In this document: positions 50,938-60,333 of the stretch, piece after piece
How the letters are laid out: each line of letters starts with the position of its first letter
Numbering within the stretch: the stretch's first letter is position 1
Assembly (NCBI GenBank): GCA_020248985.1
Contig: JADCGL010000013.1
Location: forward strand, 80,654-144,653
Length of the DNA stretch: 64,000 nucleotides
From: Telmatospirillum sp.
Lineage (GTDB): Bacteria; Pseudomonadota; Alphaproteobacteria; CACIAM-22H2
Direction of reading: 5' to 3'
Notes under the pieces: generated by a model
Databases searched by the model: none
Told to the model about the DNA's origin: nothing
The model's input: only the letters and a program-made list of their open reading frames with translations
Program-made: the position numbers and the translations under genes

Positions 50938-52465
50938 CCAAAGCGAATTGCGGGTTGGGTGCGCTGTTTTTGGCTGTCTTGGGTTTGCGTGGCGGTTGGG
51001 CGATGCCCGATTTGCGGCTGCCATGTTTGTCGACGATCCGGCGGGCAGCTTCTTTGTGGCTTGGACTGCGGCGCAGTCCGTAGAGCGCTTCGCGTGCCGC
51101 ACGCGACGCCGCCGCATTATCGACGATCGGCGGCGGATAGCGCAATTTCGCCGCATCTTCCCAGCGCCACGGCTCGTGCACGAACATGTCGGGTACGCCG
51201 CTGAGCTCCGGCACATAGGTGCGCACAAAAGTACCGGTTGGATCCTGGTCAAAACCCTGTTTGATCGGATTGTAGATGCGCATCGTGTTGATGCCCGTGG
51301 TACCGGACTGCATCTGCACCTGCGGCCAATGGATACCAGGTTCGTAGTCGACGAATTTGCGCGCGAGATGCAACCCGGTTTCGCGCCATGGCAGCCACAG
51401 ATGATAGCTCGCAAACGACATCAGCATCGCGCGCATGCGGAAATTGAGCCAGCCGTGCCGGTCGAGGGCGCGCATGCAGGCGTCGACGAACGGAAAACCC
51501 GTATTGCCGCCGCACCAGGCGGCAAGTCGCCGGGGATCGGCGATGTCCGGGCGGACGCCGTCGTACGCGCGATGCAAGTTTTCGAATTCAAGTCCTGGCT
51601 CGTCCTCGAGCTTCTGCATGAAATGGCAGTGCCAATACTGTCGTGCGGCGAACGACCGCATGGAGGCGCGCCAGCGCTGCACGTCGGGACCGTCGGCAGC
51701 GGCGAGGCCTGCCGACCTTTTTCGAGTGTCTTGTGCGACCTCTCGCATCGCGATGGTGCCCCAGGCCAAATGCGGCGACAGGCGAGAGCTCGCATCGAAC
51801 GCGGTTACTGGGCTCGACATCTCGAAGCGATAGTCGCGGCCCCGCGTCTCCAAAAAGCTTGCCAGCGTGTCGAGCGCTGCCCTTCGTCCGCCTGATTGAC
51901 GATGCGGGCATAAGTCGGGCGGCAGGCCGAGTTCGGCGCTGGTCGGAATATGCATTGGGCCCGGTGCGGCGATCGGTGCCAGGGCCATCGGCGGGTGTAC
52001 GATGGGCTTCTCCATGTCGCGGTCCCAGGCTTGTGCCCAGCCGTCGCGCGACTTGATCCGACGGATGACGCCGAATTGCCGCTCTTCGCGCCATGCAACG
52101 CCGGCGCTTCGGCACCATGCAGCCACGGCGCGGTCGCGCGCATAGGTCCAGCCATTGCCAGTTTCCGCATGGCTGAACAAAGCGGCGATGCCGAAGCGCT
52201 TGTGCAAGTTCTGCAATATCGCAACCGCGTCGCCGACCATCACCCAGAGCGGTTGGCCGACGGCGGCAAGGTCTTCTTGAAGTTCTGACAGGCACTCTGC
52301 GGCGAACTCCCATTGCCGCGCCGAGGCGTCTTGCTGCTGCCACAGCGCCGGCTCGACGATGTAGAGCGGCAGCACCGGCCCGGCCTCGGCGGCCAGCGCC
52401 AAGGGGCGATGGTCGGCGATGCGCAGGTCGCGCTTGAACCAAACGATGTTGACCGGTTCCGTCAT
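50930..52465 (-). CDS. Cryptochrome/deoxyribodipyrimidine photolyase family protein
   Basis: A 511-residue photolyase. The N-terminal antenna-binding Rossmann domain opens with VNIVWFKRDLRIADHRPL, and the C-terminal FAD-binding helical domain contains RQYWHCHFMQKL, GFPFVDACMRALDRHGWLNFR and QMQSGTTGINTMRIYNPIKQ. It repairs UV-induced pyrimidine dimers with blue light, or acts as a photoreceptor. Subclass not resolved. The start at 52465 overlaps the upstream photolyase-like gene by ATGA. Confidence 0.9.
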   Translation of the reverse strand: MTEPVNIVWFKRDLRIADHRPLALAAEAGPVLPLYIVEPALWQQQDASARQWEFAAECLSELQEDLAAVGQPLWVMVGDAVAILQNLHKRFGIAALFSHAETGNGWTYARDRAVAAWCRSAGVAWREERQFGVIRRIKSRDGWAQAWDRDMEKPIVHPPMALAPIAAPGPMHIPTSAELGLPPDLCPHRQSGGRRAALDTLASFLETRGRDYRFEMSSPVTAFDASSRLSPHLAWGTIAMREVAQDTRKRSAGLAAADGPDVQRWRASMRSFAARQYWHCHFMQKLEDEPGLEFENLHRAYDGVRPDIADPRRLAAWCGGNTGFPFVDACMRALDRHGWLNFRMRAMLMSFASYHLWLPWRETGLHLARKFVDYEPGIHWPQVQMQSGTTGINTMRIYNPIKQGFDQDPTGTFVRTYVPELSGVPDMFVHEPWRWEDAAKLRYPPPIVDNAAASRAAREALYGLRRSPSHKEAARRIVDKHGSRKSGIAQPPRKPKTAKNSAPNPQFALDV

Positions 52466-53646
52466 GCGACACCGAATTCGCGCAGCTGTACAGGTATCTG
52501 TTTCTTGAGGGCGAAGAAGCCACGCGTCGCATGCGGCCAAAATGCACCGTCCCAGCGCCGGCGCACGTTTGCAAGCGCAATGCCTTCTTTGGCGAGATCC
52601 GATTTGAGCTGCGCCAAGCTATCGGCAACCGGCCCCACCGGTGCAGCTGCTGTCGCGACGTGCGCCACCCCGGCTTGGCGCGCGGCTGCGACGACGCTCG
52701 CCGCATCGAGCTTTGCCGAGATCCGTGCGGGACAGCCGAATTGGCGTTCGATACGCGTCGCCGTGTCGGCGGCTGCCGCATGCACAAAGGTTCGTGCGTG
52801 ATTGCCCCACAGCAGATCGGGGTTGGCCGCGACGATCGCGCCAGCAAAGCGGTTCTGTCCGTCGAACAGCGATTCCGGATGCAGGTCCTCCGGCGTCGCC
52901 AGCAGGATTGCGGGGGCCGCGAGCGCTTGCGTCGGCAAGAGTGCGAGCGGGCGGGCGGGCGGAAGCGGCGCTTCGGTCAACGCTGTCGCCTGCGTGGCGA
53001 GCCCGCGCGGCGCAAAGCGACCCTCGGTGCAGCGCGCGATGTTGTCGCGTGTCGCAAGATAGGTTTTTCCCACCGTCTGCAGGCCCGCAACCCAGCGCCA
53101 CGACAGCGTGTTGCTTGCCGGATCGGCATCGATCAGATGGCGCAGGAAGAAATCGGCGCCGAGCGTCCAGGGCAGGCGCAACGTGAATATCCATATCGAG
53201 GCGAACCACATGCGCGCATGGTTGTGCAGATAGCCCGTTTCGACAAGTTCGCGCGCCCAATCGTCGAACCCTTCGATGCCTGTCTCGCCACGCTCGGCGG
53301 CTGCGACGTCGCCCGAGCGCTTGAGCGCATCGCGTTCGCTCAGAAAGCGGGACCAGACTGTCGGGTGCAGTTCGAGCCAACCTTTCCAGTAGGTGCGCCA
53401 GAGCACTTCCTGGACGAATTTTTCGGCCGCTGCGAACGTATGCTGGGCGAGCACCGCACCAACGACTTCAGCCTCGGTGACAAGACGGTACCGCAAATAG
53501 GGCGAAAGCCGGGAGACCGCACTTTCGCGCCCGAGCCCCGGATCGGTGTTGCGGGCTGCCGCATAACGCGGCCCCGCACCCGGCACGAAAGCTTCGAGGC
53601 GGTTGAGCGCTGCAGCGCGCGTCGGCGGGAAAGCAGGCAATGTCAT
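52462..53646 (-). CDS. Circularly permuted photolyase-like FAD-binding protein
   Basis: A 394-residue flavoprotein in which the photolyase FAD-binding helical domain comes first. It carries SAVSRLSPYLRYRL, EKFVQEVLWRTYWKGWL, YLHNHARMWFASIW and LIDADPASNTLSWRWVAG, where the Asn and Trp residues that contact FAD in classic photolyases are present. A Rossmann-like segment follows and ends with RRRWDGAFWPHATRGFFALKK, which resembles the end of the normal N-terminal antenna domain. The domain order is thus swapped relative to a classic photolyase. A 52-codon upstream extension lacks similarity. First gene of the photolyase unit. Confidence 0.78.
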   Translation of the reverse strand: MTLPAFPPTRAAALNRLEAFVPGAGPRYAAARNTDPGLGRESAVSRLSPYLRYRLVTEAEVVGAVLAQHTFAAAEKFVQEVLWRTYWKGWLELHPTVWSRFLSERDALKRSGDVAAAERGETGIEGFDDWARELVETGYLHNHARMWFASIWIFTLRLPWTLGADFFLRHLIDADPASNTLSWRWVAGLQTVGKTYLATRDNIARCTEGRFAPRGLATQATALTEAPLPPARPLALLPTQALAAPAILLATPEDLHPESLFDGQNRFAGAIVAANPDLLWGNHARTFVHAAAADTATRIERQFGCPARISAKLDAASVVAAARQAGVAHVATAAAPVGPVADSLAQLKSDLAKEGIALANVRRRWDGAFWPHATRGFFALKKQIPVQLREFGVA

Positions 53647-53758
53647 CGCAACCAGTAAACTGCTGCAAAAACGGCGGATTTCAATCGCCGTATGCGCGCG
53701 CGACCGCGATGCCGTTGTTCTTGCAGGACAATTTGCGAGGCGCCGGGGTGGGCGATGT

Positions 53759-54568
53759 TCAGGTGCTTCTTTTGGCCGTAACCGCACGTGCCGTATCGGC
53801 AAAACGCCGGGTCAGTTCTGCATCCCAGCGCAGCAGATCGCCGTCTTTCGCCCCTTTGCGCATCAAGGCCGTAGAGACGATCGCGGCGTCGGCCGTATCG
53901 AGGGCGACGGCGACGTTTTCTTGCGTTACCGACCCGCCGAGCACGATCGGCACTTTGACGCCCGCCGCCCGCGCCTTCGCGATGCGTGCAATCGAGTCCG
54001 CAAATGTATCGCCTGTCAGGACAAGCGCGTCCGCACCCATCGACTGCGCCCACAAGGCCGCGCGCTCGGGCGGGATATCGACCATCGGGACGCTGGTGCG
54101 GTCGAATACGTCGGCGAGGATTGCGACCGATTCGGCCTTGATCCGGTGCCGGTAGGTGCGCGCCGTCGTGCACAAGGCCGTGCGCGGCCCTTCGGGCGTC
54201 ATCGAAGCGCCCACGAAGATCTTGAGCCGAACGAAATCGGCCCCCGTCGCATGCGCGATCGCAAGCGGGGCGACCGCGTCGTGCGCCTGCACGATGATGC
54301 CGAGCCGCATCGCCGGGAACGCCTGGCGGATCAGCCGCCCGAGCGCGCTCACGACCGCAATCGTGACCGGCTCGGCGTCGGTATGCGTGCGCGTCTGGTC
54401 CTGCAGCATCAACGCCGGAAAGCCGGCATCGGCGAACATTTTCGCGTTGGCGAGCGTGTAGTCCTCGAGCCACGCCATCGAGGTTTCGCGCGCAATGCCG
54501 AGATCGGGCAGATGCAGCGCGCCGATGATCCGCGGTTGGGTGGCAAAAAGCGGATGTGGGTCGGTCAA
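53759..54568 (-). CDS. BtpA/SgcQ-family TIM-barrel protein
   Basis: A 269-residue protein of the BtpA/SgcQ family: IIGALHLPDLG at the N-terminus, FPALMLQDQTRTHTD, LGIIVQAHDAVAPLAIA, FVRLKIFVG and a final GSVTQENVAVAL typical of the TIM-barrel phosphate site. The start is TTG at 54568, overlapping the PfkB stop (TTGA) with AAGGAG seven bases upstream. SgcQ homologs sit in sugar-phosphate gene clusters; here it ends a sugar-amine-type operon. Biochemical role unknown. Confidence 0.8.
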   Translation of the reverse strand: MTDPHPLFATQPRIIGALHLPDLGIARETSMAWLEDYTLANAKMFADAGFPALMLQDQTRTHTDAEPVTIAVVSALGRLIRQAFPAMRLGIIVQAHDAVAPLAIAHATGADFVRLKIFVGASMTPEGPRTALCTTARTYRHRIKAESVAILADVFDRTSVPMVDIPPERAALWAQSMGADALVLTGDTFADSIARIAKARAAGVKVPIVLGGSVTQENVAVALDTADAAIVSTALMRKGAKDGDLLRWDAELTRRFADTARAVTAKRST

Positions 54569-55587
54569 AACGGACTCCTTGTGGTTTGGACTTGTGCAAG
54601 GCGTCGGTCGCGCAGGCTACGCTCGGCGCCGAGCAAGTGGGCGATGCCGATCGCTTCGACCGCGAAGGCGCCGGCCACGATCGCGCGCCGCAGCGACATT
54701 TCGCCGTCATGGCCTTCCGCGCGCGCGCTCAAGAAACCGCCGCAGAACGCGTCGCCTGCACCGACCGGATCGCGGGCGACAACGTCGAGGGCCGCCGCTT
54801 CAACGAAGTGGCCATCGGTCAGGCGCAGGATCGCACCTGCCGAACCGCGCTTGACGCCGACAAGGGCGTCTGACGTGCCTGCAATGTTGGCTAAGGCCGC
54901 GTGCGGGGCAAGACCCGGCCGCAGTACGGCCAATTCCTTTTCGCTGGGCAAGAACGCATCGACATGGCCGAGGATCGCGTCAAGTTCGGCACGCCCCAAC
55001 TTGGCGGCTTGGAAACCCGGGTCGAGGGTCGCGACGAGGCCTGCGGCGTGCGCGGCTGCTGCACAGGCGATCATCTGGTCGACTGCATTTGCGCCGATAT
55101 GTATGCCGCGCGCCTGCCAATAGGCGGTCGGTATGTCTGTCGGTCGTACCGGATGCAGGGCGCGAAACGCGCCGAAGCCACTGCGGCCTGGCGCTGTGCG
55201 CTCGAGATGCGCGCGCCAGCGGTCGATGTCGTCCGGTGCGAGCAAGGGGCCGACAATTTCGAGTGCCGCCATTTCGGTGGCGGCCGCATGGAGGTGGTCG
55301 ATGCGCGAACCGTCCGCTTTGTGGAAGAACCATTCGGGCTCGGCGTATGTGTCCGACTCCACGCGGATGCCCGCCAGATCCAGCCGGCCGCCGGCCGTTT
55401 TGACCAAGGCATCGTGCGGATAGGAGGCGGGCACGCGGCCGACGACGCCGACATTGTCGAGGAACAGGCTTGCGCCGGCGGCGGCATGCAGGGCGTTGCC
55501 GCCAAGCGTTTCGAGATGCAGCGTGCCGTTGGCTTCGACGATGCAGTCGACGATCACGCCGCCGATCGCAAAAGCGCGGATGGTCAA
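54565..55587 (-). CDS. PfkB-family carbohydrate kinase B
   Basis: A 340-residue ribokinase-type sugar kinase. N-terminal FAIGGVIVDCIV and GGNALHAAAGASLFLDNVGVVGRV, and the catalytic DPVGAGDAFCGGFL at residues 273-286 with Asp279 as base. TTG start at 55587 overlapping the SIS gene stop (TTGA). It should phosphorylate a sugar or a sugar-amine conjugate; a SIS partner lies immediately upstream and a similar SIS-PfkB pair lies 4 kb upstream in the same unit. Confidence 0.88.
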   Translation of the reverse strand: MTIRAFAIGGVIVDCIVEANGTLHLETLGGNALHAAAGASLFLDNVGVVGRVPASYPHDALVKTAGGRLDLAGIRVESDTYAEPEWFFHKADGSRIDHLHAAATEMAALEIVGPLLAPDDIDRWRAHLERTAPGRSGFGAFRALHPVRPTDIPTAYWQARGIHIGANAVDQMIACAAAAHAAGLVATLDPGFQAAKLGRAELDAILGHVDAFLPSEKELAVLRPGLAPHAALANIAGTSDALVGVKRGSAGAILRLTDGHFVEAAALDVVARDPVGAGDAFCGGFLSARAEGHDGEMSLRRAIVAGAFAVEAIGIAHLLGAERSLRDRRLAQVQTTRSPF

Positions 55588-56720
55588 AGCCGCACCTCGA
55601 CGCGCCTTCCCGGATAGCCGAGGCCAGCCGCGTCGCGCGTCATCGCAAAATGATAGGCAAGTGCCTGCAGGGCCGGCGCATGTACGATAGGCGCAAGCGC
55701 CGCTACAACCGGCGGCAAGCGGATCGTGCCCGCGACGCGGTCTTCGATGTCGCGATCGGGTGCCGACAGAAGCGCGTAGGTTCGCGCCCCTTCAGCCGCG
55801 CCGACGAGGGCCGTATCGAGCGCGCGTTCGCGGCTTGCCGCGTCGGGGGCGACGACGAAGAGCGCGTCGCCGGCTTTGGGCAGCCGGTAATGGTGCAATT
55901 CTTCGAGCGGAAAGGCGGCCGCATGAACGGGCGAAAGCTCGCGCAGTTTCGCGGCACCGAAACAGGCCGTCGCGTAATGCGGACCGGCGCCGGCGAAAAA
56001 CACGGTTGTGGCATCGGCGACGGCGTGGGCCGCTTGCGCTGCTGCGACATCGCATTGTGCAAGGGTCGCATCGGCAAGGGCAGGGGCCCCGGCTAGGGCC
56101 GCCGCGATTTGTGCGTGCTGCGGCGAAGCGGGTGCGAGTGCCAGGCTGAGCTTCACGAGCAGTGCCATCGCAGCCGTGCTCGATTGCGTGGGCCAGCCGC
56201 GCCTTGTCGCATGCACCTGCAGGCCGCCGTCGAATTCGGCGAGGATCGCGGAGCCTGCCGTGTTCGAGAGGCCGACCGTTATGGCGCCGCGCGCGCGCGC
56301 CATGCGCAATGCGGCCATCACGGCGGGCGTATTGCCGCCCGCACTGAGCCCTATCACGAGCCCGCCGGGGCCCGTGCCGACATGGTCGTAGGCCGCGAAA
56401 TCGAGCGCCTGCACGGCAAGACAGGGGCGCCCAGTCAGCGTCTCGAGCGCGTGGCGCACACCCATGCCCACAAACCAGGAATCGCCGCAGCCAGCGATCG
56501 CGATATGGTCGAAGCCGCGGTCGCGAATGCGCGCGGCAAGCGCCGACAAGGCGGGCGCTTCGGCGTCGAGCGTGGTGCAGATCGCGGCACCTTGGCCTGC
56601 CATCTCCGCGCGCGTGAAGCCGATGCGGCGCAGGCGCGCAGGGTCGCCCGCGACGTCGCGGGACGGTTCGGCGCGTAAGCTGCGCAGGCGATCGGCATAG
56701 GGCTCTTTCGAGTCGTCCAT
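55584..56720 (-). CDS. SIS-domain sugar-phosphate isomerase/deglycase B
   Basis: A 378-residue protein with two SIS modules like the isomerase half of GlmS. Phosphosugar motifs are AGCGDSWFVG at residues 76-85 and SAGGNTPAV at 126-134. No glutaminase domain is present. The family includes AgaS-like deaminase/isomerases and FrlB-like deglycases that cleave fructosamine 6-phosphates. ATG 56720 was preferred over TTG 56726. Paired with PfkB B, as in fructosamine (frl)-type pathways. Confidence 0.85.
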   Translation of the reverse strand: MDDSKEPYADRLRSLRAEPSRDVAGDPARLRRIGFTRAEMAGQGAAICTTLDAEAPALSALAARIRDRGFDHIAIAGCGDSWFVGMGVRHALETLTGRPCLAVQALDFAAYDHVGTGPGGLVIGLSAGGNTPAVMAALRMARARGAITVGLSNTAGSAILAEFDGGLQVHATRRGWPTQSSTAAMALLVKLSLALAPASPQHAQIAAALAGAPALADATLAQCDVAAAQAAHAVADATTVFFAGAGPHYATACFGAAKLRELSPVHAAAFPLEELHHYRLPKAGDALFVVAPDAASRERALDTALVGAAEGARTYALLSAPDRDIEDRVAGTIRLPPVVAALAPIVHAPALQALAYHFAMTRDAAGLGYPGRRVEVRL

Positions 56721-56728
56721 CTTCAATC

Positions 56729-57538
56729 CTACCGTCCCAGTCGCTCGAGGCCGACCGTACGCGCGAGAACAAGCATGATCGCGAAGGACAGCCCGATTTC
56801 GAGTGCGGAGATCGCGGCGATCGCGGGCGTGCTGTCGTACTGCACGAGATAATAGAGCTCGACCGGCAGCGGGCGGCCGCGCACGTCGGAGGTGAACAGG
56901 GCGACCGTCACGTTGTCGAACGCCTCGATAAAGGTGAAGGCGGCGGCAGCGACAAGGGCAGGCCCCAATTGCGGCAGCGTGACGCGCACGAAGGTTTCGA
57001 GCTTCCCCGCACCGAGATTGGCGCTCGCTTCGTCGAGACGCGGATCGAGACCGGCCAGCCTTGCCATCGCGATGCGGATTACGAACGGCAGGCAGAAAAC
57101 CGACAAAGCGAGGATCAGCATCGCGTTCGACGCGCGAAACGCGAAATAGGCGCCGAAGAACAGGCTTGCAATGCCGATCACCATGCCCGGCATCATCTGC
57201 GGAGCGAGCAGAAAGGCGTTTGCGGCTGCTTTACCCGCGAAGGTACCGCGCACGGACGCGAAAGCGGCCGGCACCCCGAGCGCAAGCGTGATGCCGGCAA
57301 CCGCAAGCGACACCCAAAGGCTGACGACGACCGAATCCGTGAGCTGCCGATTGGCGAAAACATGCTCGTACCAGCGCAAGGATAAGCCGGACGGCGGAAA
57401 AGCGATGAAACCGCGCGGCTCGAACGAGATCGCAACCACGATTAGGCTCGGGGCCACGAGCAGCAGCAACGAGAAGGCGGCGACGGCGCCGAGCACGAAG
57501 CGGCCGATGCGGTCGATGGGGGCAAGATTCTTTTTCAT
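56729..57538 (-). CDS. PotC-like ABC permease
   Basis: A 269-residue inner-membrane protein of the spermidine/putrescine (PotC) type: FLLAPQMMPGMVIGIASLFF and the EAA loop DEASANLGAGKLETFVRVTLP. Overlaps the partner permease by ATGA. No hint of polyamine specificity beyond family. Confidence 0.85.
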   Translation of the reverse strand: MKKNLAPIDRIGRFVLGAVAAFSLLLLVAPSLIVVAISFEPRGFIAFPPSGLSLRWYEHVFANRQLTDSVVVSLWVSLAVAGITLALGVPAAFASVRGTFAGKAAANAFLLAPQMMPGMVIGIASLFFGAYFAFRASNAMLILALSVFCLPFVIRIAMARLAGLDPRLDEASANLGAGKLETFVRVTLPQLGPALVAAAAFTFIEAFDNVTVALFTSDVRGRPLPVELYYLVQYDSTPAIAAISALEIGLSFAIMLVLARTVGLERLGR

Positions 57539-58422
57539 GCGGCGGCCTCGTTCCAGCGCGCAAGGCGGTTGCCGAAGGCGACGATCGCCAGCACGAAGGC
57601 AAAGCAGGTCGACAGAAGGATGGTGGCAAGGACCGCGCCGCGCGTCCAGTCGAGCACAACGATCGTCTGCTCGTAGACCTGCACTGCAAGCGTTGAGTAG
57701 CTGCCCCCGCCCAGCAGCTGGGGCACGATGAAGTTCGTGTAGGAAACCGCAAAGACCAGTGCCAAACCGGCGAAGATCGCGGGCACCGACATCGGCACGA
57801 CGACGCGGAAGAAGGTGCCCGTCTGGCTCGCGCCGAGATTGAGCGAGGCTTCCTCGAGGCGACGGTCGCGCTCGGCAAGTACGGCAAGCAGGGGCAGGAT
57901 CATGAAGGGCAGGTGGATCTGCGTCATGCCGATCAGCACGGCCCAGTCGGTGTTGAGGATGCGCAAGGGCTGCTCGATCAACCCAAGCGACAGCAGCGTC
58001 TGGTTCACAAGCCCGCGCCGTCCGCCGAGGATCACGATCCACGCATAGGCGCGCACGAGCGCGCTCGTCAGCAAAGGCGACACGACCGCGACGAGAATGA
58101 GGGTGCGCCAGATGCCTTTCGCTTCGGCAAACAGATAGGCGACCGGATAGGCGAGTAGCAGCGTGAGCACCGAGGAGACGGCGGCGACCCAGAAGCTGCG
58201 CCACATCAGGCGCCAGACGAGATCGTCGGCAAGGGCGGCCTTGAGATAGCCGAGCGTCCAGGTATCGGCGACGATGCGTCCGCGATCGATCGTGACGAAA
58301 CCGAAGGCGAGCAGTGTCAGCATCGGCAACGCCAGAAAGACGAACAGATAGGCAAGTGCCGGCACGGCCGGCCAGATGCCGCGCCCGTGCAGGATGCGTC
58401 GCAGAAGCGGGGCGCTAGACAC
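57535..58422 (-). CDS. PotB-like ABC permease
   Basis: A 295-residue inner-membrane protein with LRAYAWIVILGGRRGLVN-like sequence and the EAA loop EEASLNLGASQTGTFFRVVVP. The GTG start at 58422 overlaps the ATPase stop by 8 bases. Pairs with the 56729-57538 product. Confidence 0.85.
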   Translation of the reverse strand: MSSAPLLRRILHGRGIWPAVPALAYLFVFLALPMLTLLAFGFVTIDRGRIVADTWTLGYLKAALADDLVWRLMWRSFWVAAVSSVLTLLLAYPVAYLFAEAKGIWRTLILVAVVSPLLTSALVRAYAWIVILGGRRGLVNQTLLSLGLIEQPLRILNTDWAVLIGMTQIHLPFMILPLLAVLAERDRRLEEASLNLGASQTGTFFRVVVPMSVPAIFAGLALVFAVSYTNFIVPQLLGGGSYSTLAVQVYEQTIVVLDWTRGAVLATILLSTCFAFVLAIVAFGNRLARWNEAAA

Positions 58423-59464
58423 CGTCCGGCCCCTCTTCGAGCACGACGCAGGCGGCCGGATCGATCGCGCGCACGCGCACGGGCGAGCCCACCGCCGCCG
58501 GCGGTTCGCCGACTTTGCGTAAGGCGACGACGCGCAGCGGCTCGGCCAAACTGATCGCGATCTCGTATTCGATCGTGGCCCCCTGCGGGGTTGCGAACGC
58601 GACAGTCCCGTGCCAGCCCGGACCTTCGCCTGCGTTCTCGATCGCGAGATTCTCCGGCCGCACGACGAGCCACGCGGCACCGTCGGCACGCGCAGCCGCA
58701 ATGGCTGGATCGATTGCGACGCGACCGCCACGTATGTCGATCGGCAGCACGTTGGCTCGGCCGATGAAGGCCGCGACATAGGCGGTGCGCGGCCGGTCGT
58801 AGATGTCGATGGGCGCACCGACCTGCTCGATGCGGCCTGCGCGCATCACCGCCACGCGATCCGACAGCGTCATGGCTTCCTGCTGGTCGTGCGTGACGAA
58901 GATCGACGTGATGCCCACACGCTCGATGAGCTTGCGAAGTTCGATCTGCATCGACAGGCGCAGCTTGGCGTCGAGCGCGTTGAACGGTTCGTCGAGCAGC
59001 AGCACTTCGGGCTCGAGCACGAGTGCGCGCGCGATCGCCACGCGCTGCTGCTGGCCGCCCGACAGGCGTGCGGGATAGCGGTCGGCAAAGGCCGAAAGCG
59101 AAACGAGATCGAGCGCCTTGCGCACGCGCGCTTGCGTTTCGGCTTGGCCCACGCGCCGCACACGCAGCCCGTAGGCGACGTTGGCGGCCACGTCGAGATG
59201 TGGAAACAGCGCGTAGGACTGGAACACGTAGCCGACTTGGCGCCGGTTCGGCGGCAGGTCGGTAATGTCGCGCCCGCCAACGACCACGCGGCCGCCGTCT
59301 GGTTCGACGAAACCCGCAAGTGTGCGCAGCAGGGTCGTCTTCCCGCAGCCCGAGGGGCCCAGCAGCGTCATGACCGTGCCCTTATTGACGGCGACCGAGC
59401 AGCCGTCGAGCACGCGCACGGGACCGAAGCTTTTTGCGATATCCTGAAGTGCAATATGGCTCAT
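58415..59464 (-). CDS. PotA-like ABC transporter ATPase
   Basis: A 349-residue ATPase with Walker A GPSGCGKT (36-43), LSGGQQQR (134-141), Walker B VLLLDEPFNALDAKL, VTHDQQEAM and a C-terminal TOBE region. It belongs to the PotA/FbpC/UgpC superfamily. Overlaps the PfkB A gene by ATGA. Confidence 0.9.
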   Translation of the reverse strand: MSHIALQDIAKSFGPVRVLDGCSVAVNKGTVMTLLGPSGCGKTTLLRTLAGFVEPDGGRVVVGGRDITDLPPNRRQVGYVFQSYALFPHLDVAANVAYGLRVRRVGQAETQARVRKALDLVSLSAFADRYPARLSGGQQQRVAIARALVLEPEVLLLDEPFNALDAKLRLSMQIELRKLIERVGITSIFVTHDQQEAMTLSDRVAVMRAGRIEQVGAPIDIYDRPRTAYVAAFIGRANVLPIDIRGGRVAIDPAIAAARADGAAWLVVRPENLAIENAGEGPGWHGTVAFATPQGATIEYEIAISLAEPLRVVALRKVGEPPAAVGSPVRVRAIDPAACVVLEEGPDGV

Positions 59465-60333
59465 GATGCGGCCGATCCTTCGAAGTGAAGCCCCAGGGCG
59501 GCAGGTCCCCAGCCGCTCACGCAGCGTGCACCGATCTGCAAGGCCGCGCGCGCAGCCGCGATGAAATCGAGACCGGCGGCAGTCCCGGCCGCCAACGCAC
59601 CGGCAACCGCATCGCCGGCGCCTGTCGGGTCGCGCAACATCGCGGGCGGTGCGGCAAGTCGCAGGCCCGTTGCGGCACGCGCGGCGACGACGAAAGCACC
59701 TGCTGCGCCGCGTTTGTGCAGCACGTTGCAGCCCAATGCAGCAAGTGCAAATGCTGCGTCGTCGTCGTTGCGGTCGGGGCAGAGGTGCCGCGTTTCTTCC
59801 GCGCTTGGTGCGAAGATGTGGGCCTTGGCGGCATTGGCGCTGACTGCATCACGTTCGCGCGTCGCAAAGGCCGCACTCGTATCCATGACGACGCGTGCAC
59901 CGGCATTTGTGGCTGCGGCCAAGGTTCGTGCCGCTATGTCGCTGGGTACGGCCATCAACGCCACCGTGTTGCCGGCTGCGAGTGTGGTAGGCACGGCGGG
60001 TGCAAGGGCCTGGGTGCGTTCCCACCAAATTTCTTGCCCGTGATGCGCATTGTCGCGGCTTTCGTCGGTGCGATAGGCAAGGCGCGCGCGGCGCGTGGGG
60101 CTTGGCCGCTGCACGACGCCGGCAAGATCGATGCCGAGATCGGCTGTTTGCTGCAGCCATTCGGCGCGAAAATCGATGCCCGCCATCGCGTGCAGCACGA
60201 CGGCAGCACCGGCGGCACGCGCTCCCAACGCCGCGTACAAGGCGGCTCCGCCCGGCACGTCGTCGCCCGCAGCGCTGCCGGTTTCGATCCTATCGATCGA
60301 AAGATAGCCGACGACATGCACGGTTCCGCTCAT
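59461..60333 (-). CDS. PfkB-family carbohydrate kinase A
   Basis: A 290-residue ribokinase-type kinase. VHVVGYLSIDRI at the N-terminus, PGGAALYAALGARAAGAAVVLHAMAG, and DPTGAGDAVAGAL at residues 235-247 with catalytic Asp241. Shorter than kinase B and not a close copy of it (they share only the family motifs), so the two kinases probably act on different substrates or positions. Overlaps the SIS A gene by ATGA. Confidence 0.87.
   Translation of the reverse strand: MSGTVHVVGYLSIDRIETGSAAGDDVPGGAALYAALGARAAGAAVVLHAMAGIDFRAEWLQQTADLGIDLAGVVQRPSPTRRARLAYRTDESRDNAHHGQEIWWERTQALAPAVPTTLAAGNTVALMAVPSDIAARTLAAATNAGARVVMDTSAAFATRERDAVSANAAKAHIFAPSAEETRHLCPDRNDDDAAFALAALGCNVLHKRGAAGAFVVAARAATGLRLAAPPAMLRDPTGAGDAVAGALAAGTAAGLDFIAAARAALQIGARCVSGWGPAALGLHFEGSAAS

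Noticed and set aside
56729..59464. Spermidine/putrescine importer for the PotABC-like genes
   Set aside because: Family resemblance is to the superfamily only; the operon encodes sugar kinases and SIS isomerases, so a sugar conjugate is more likely.
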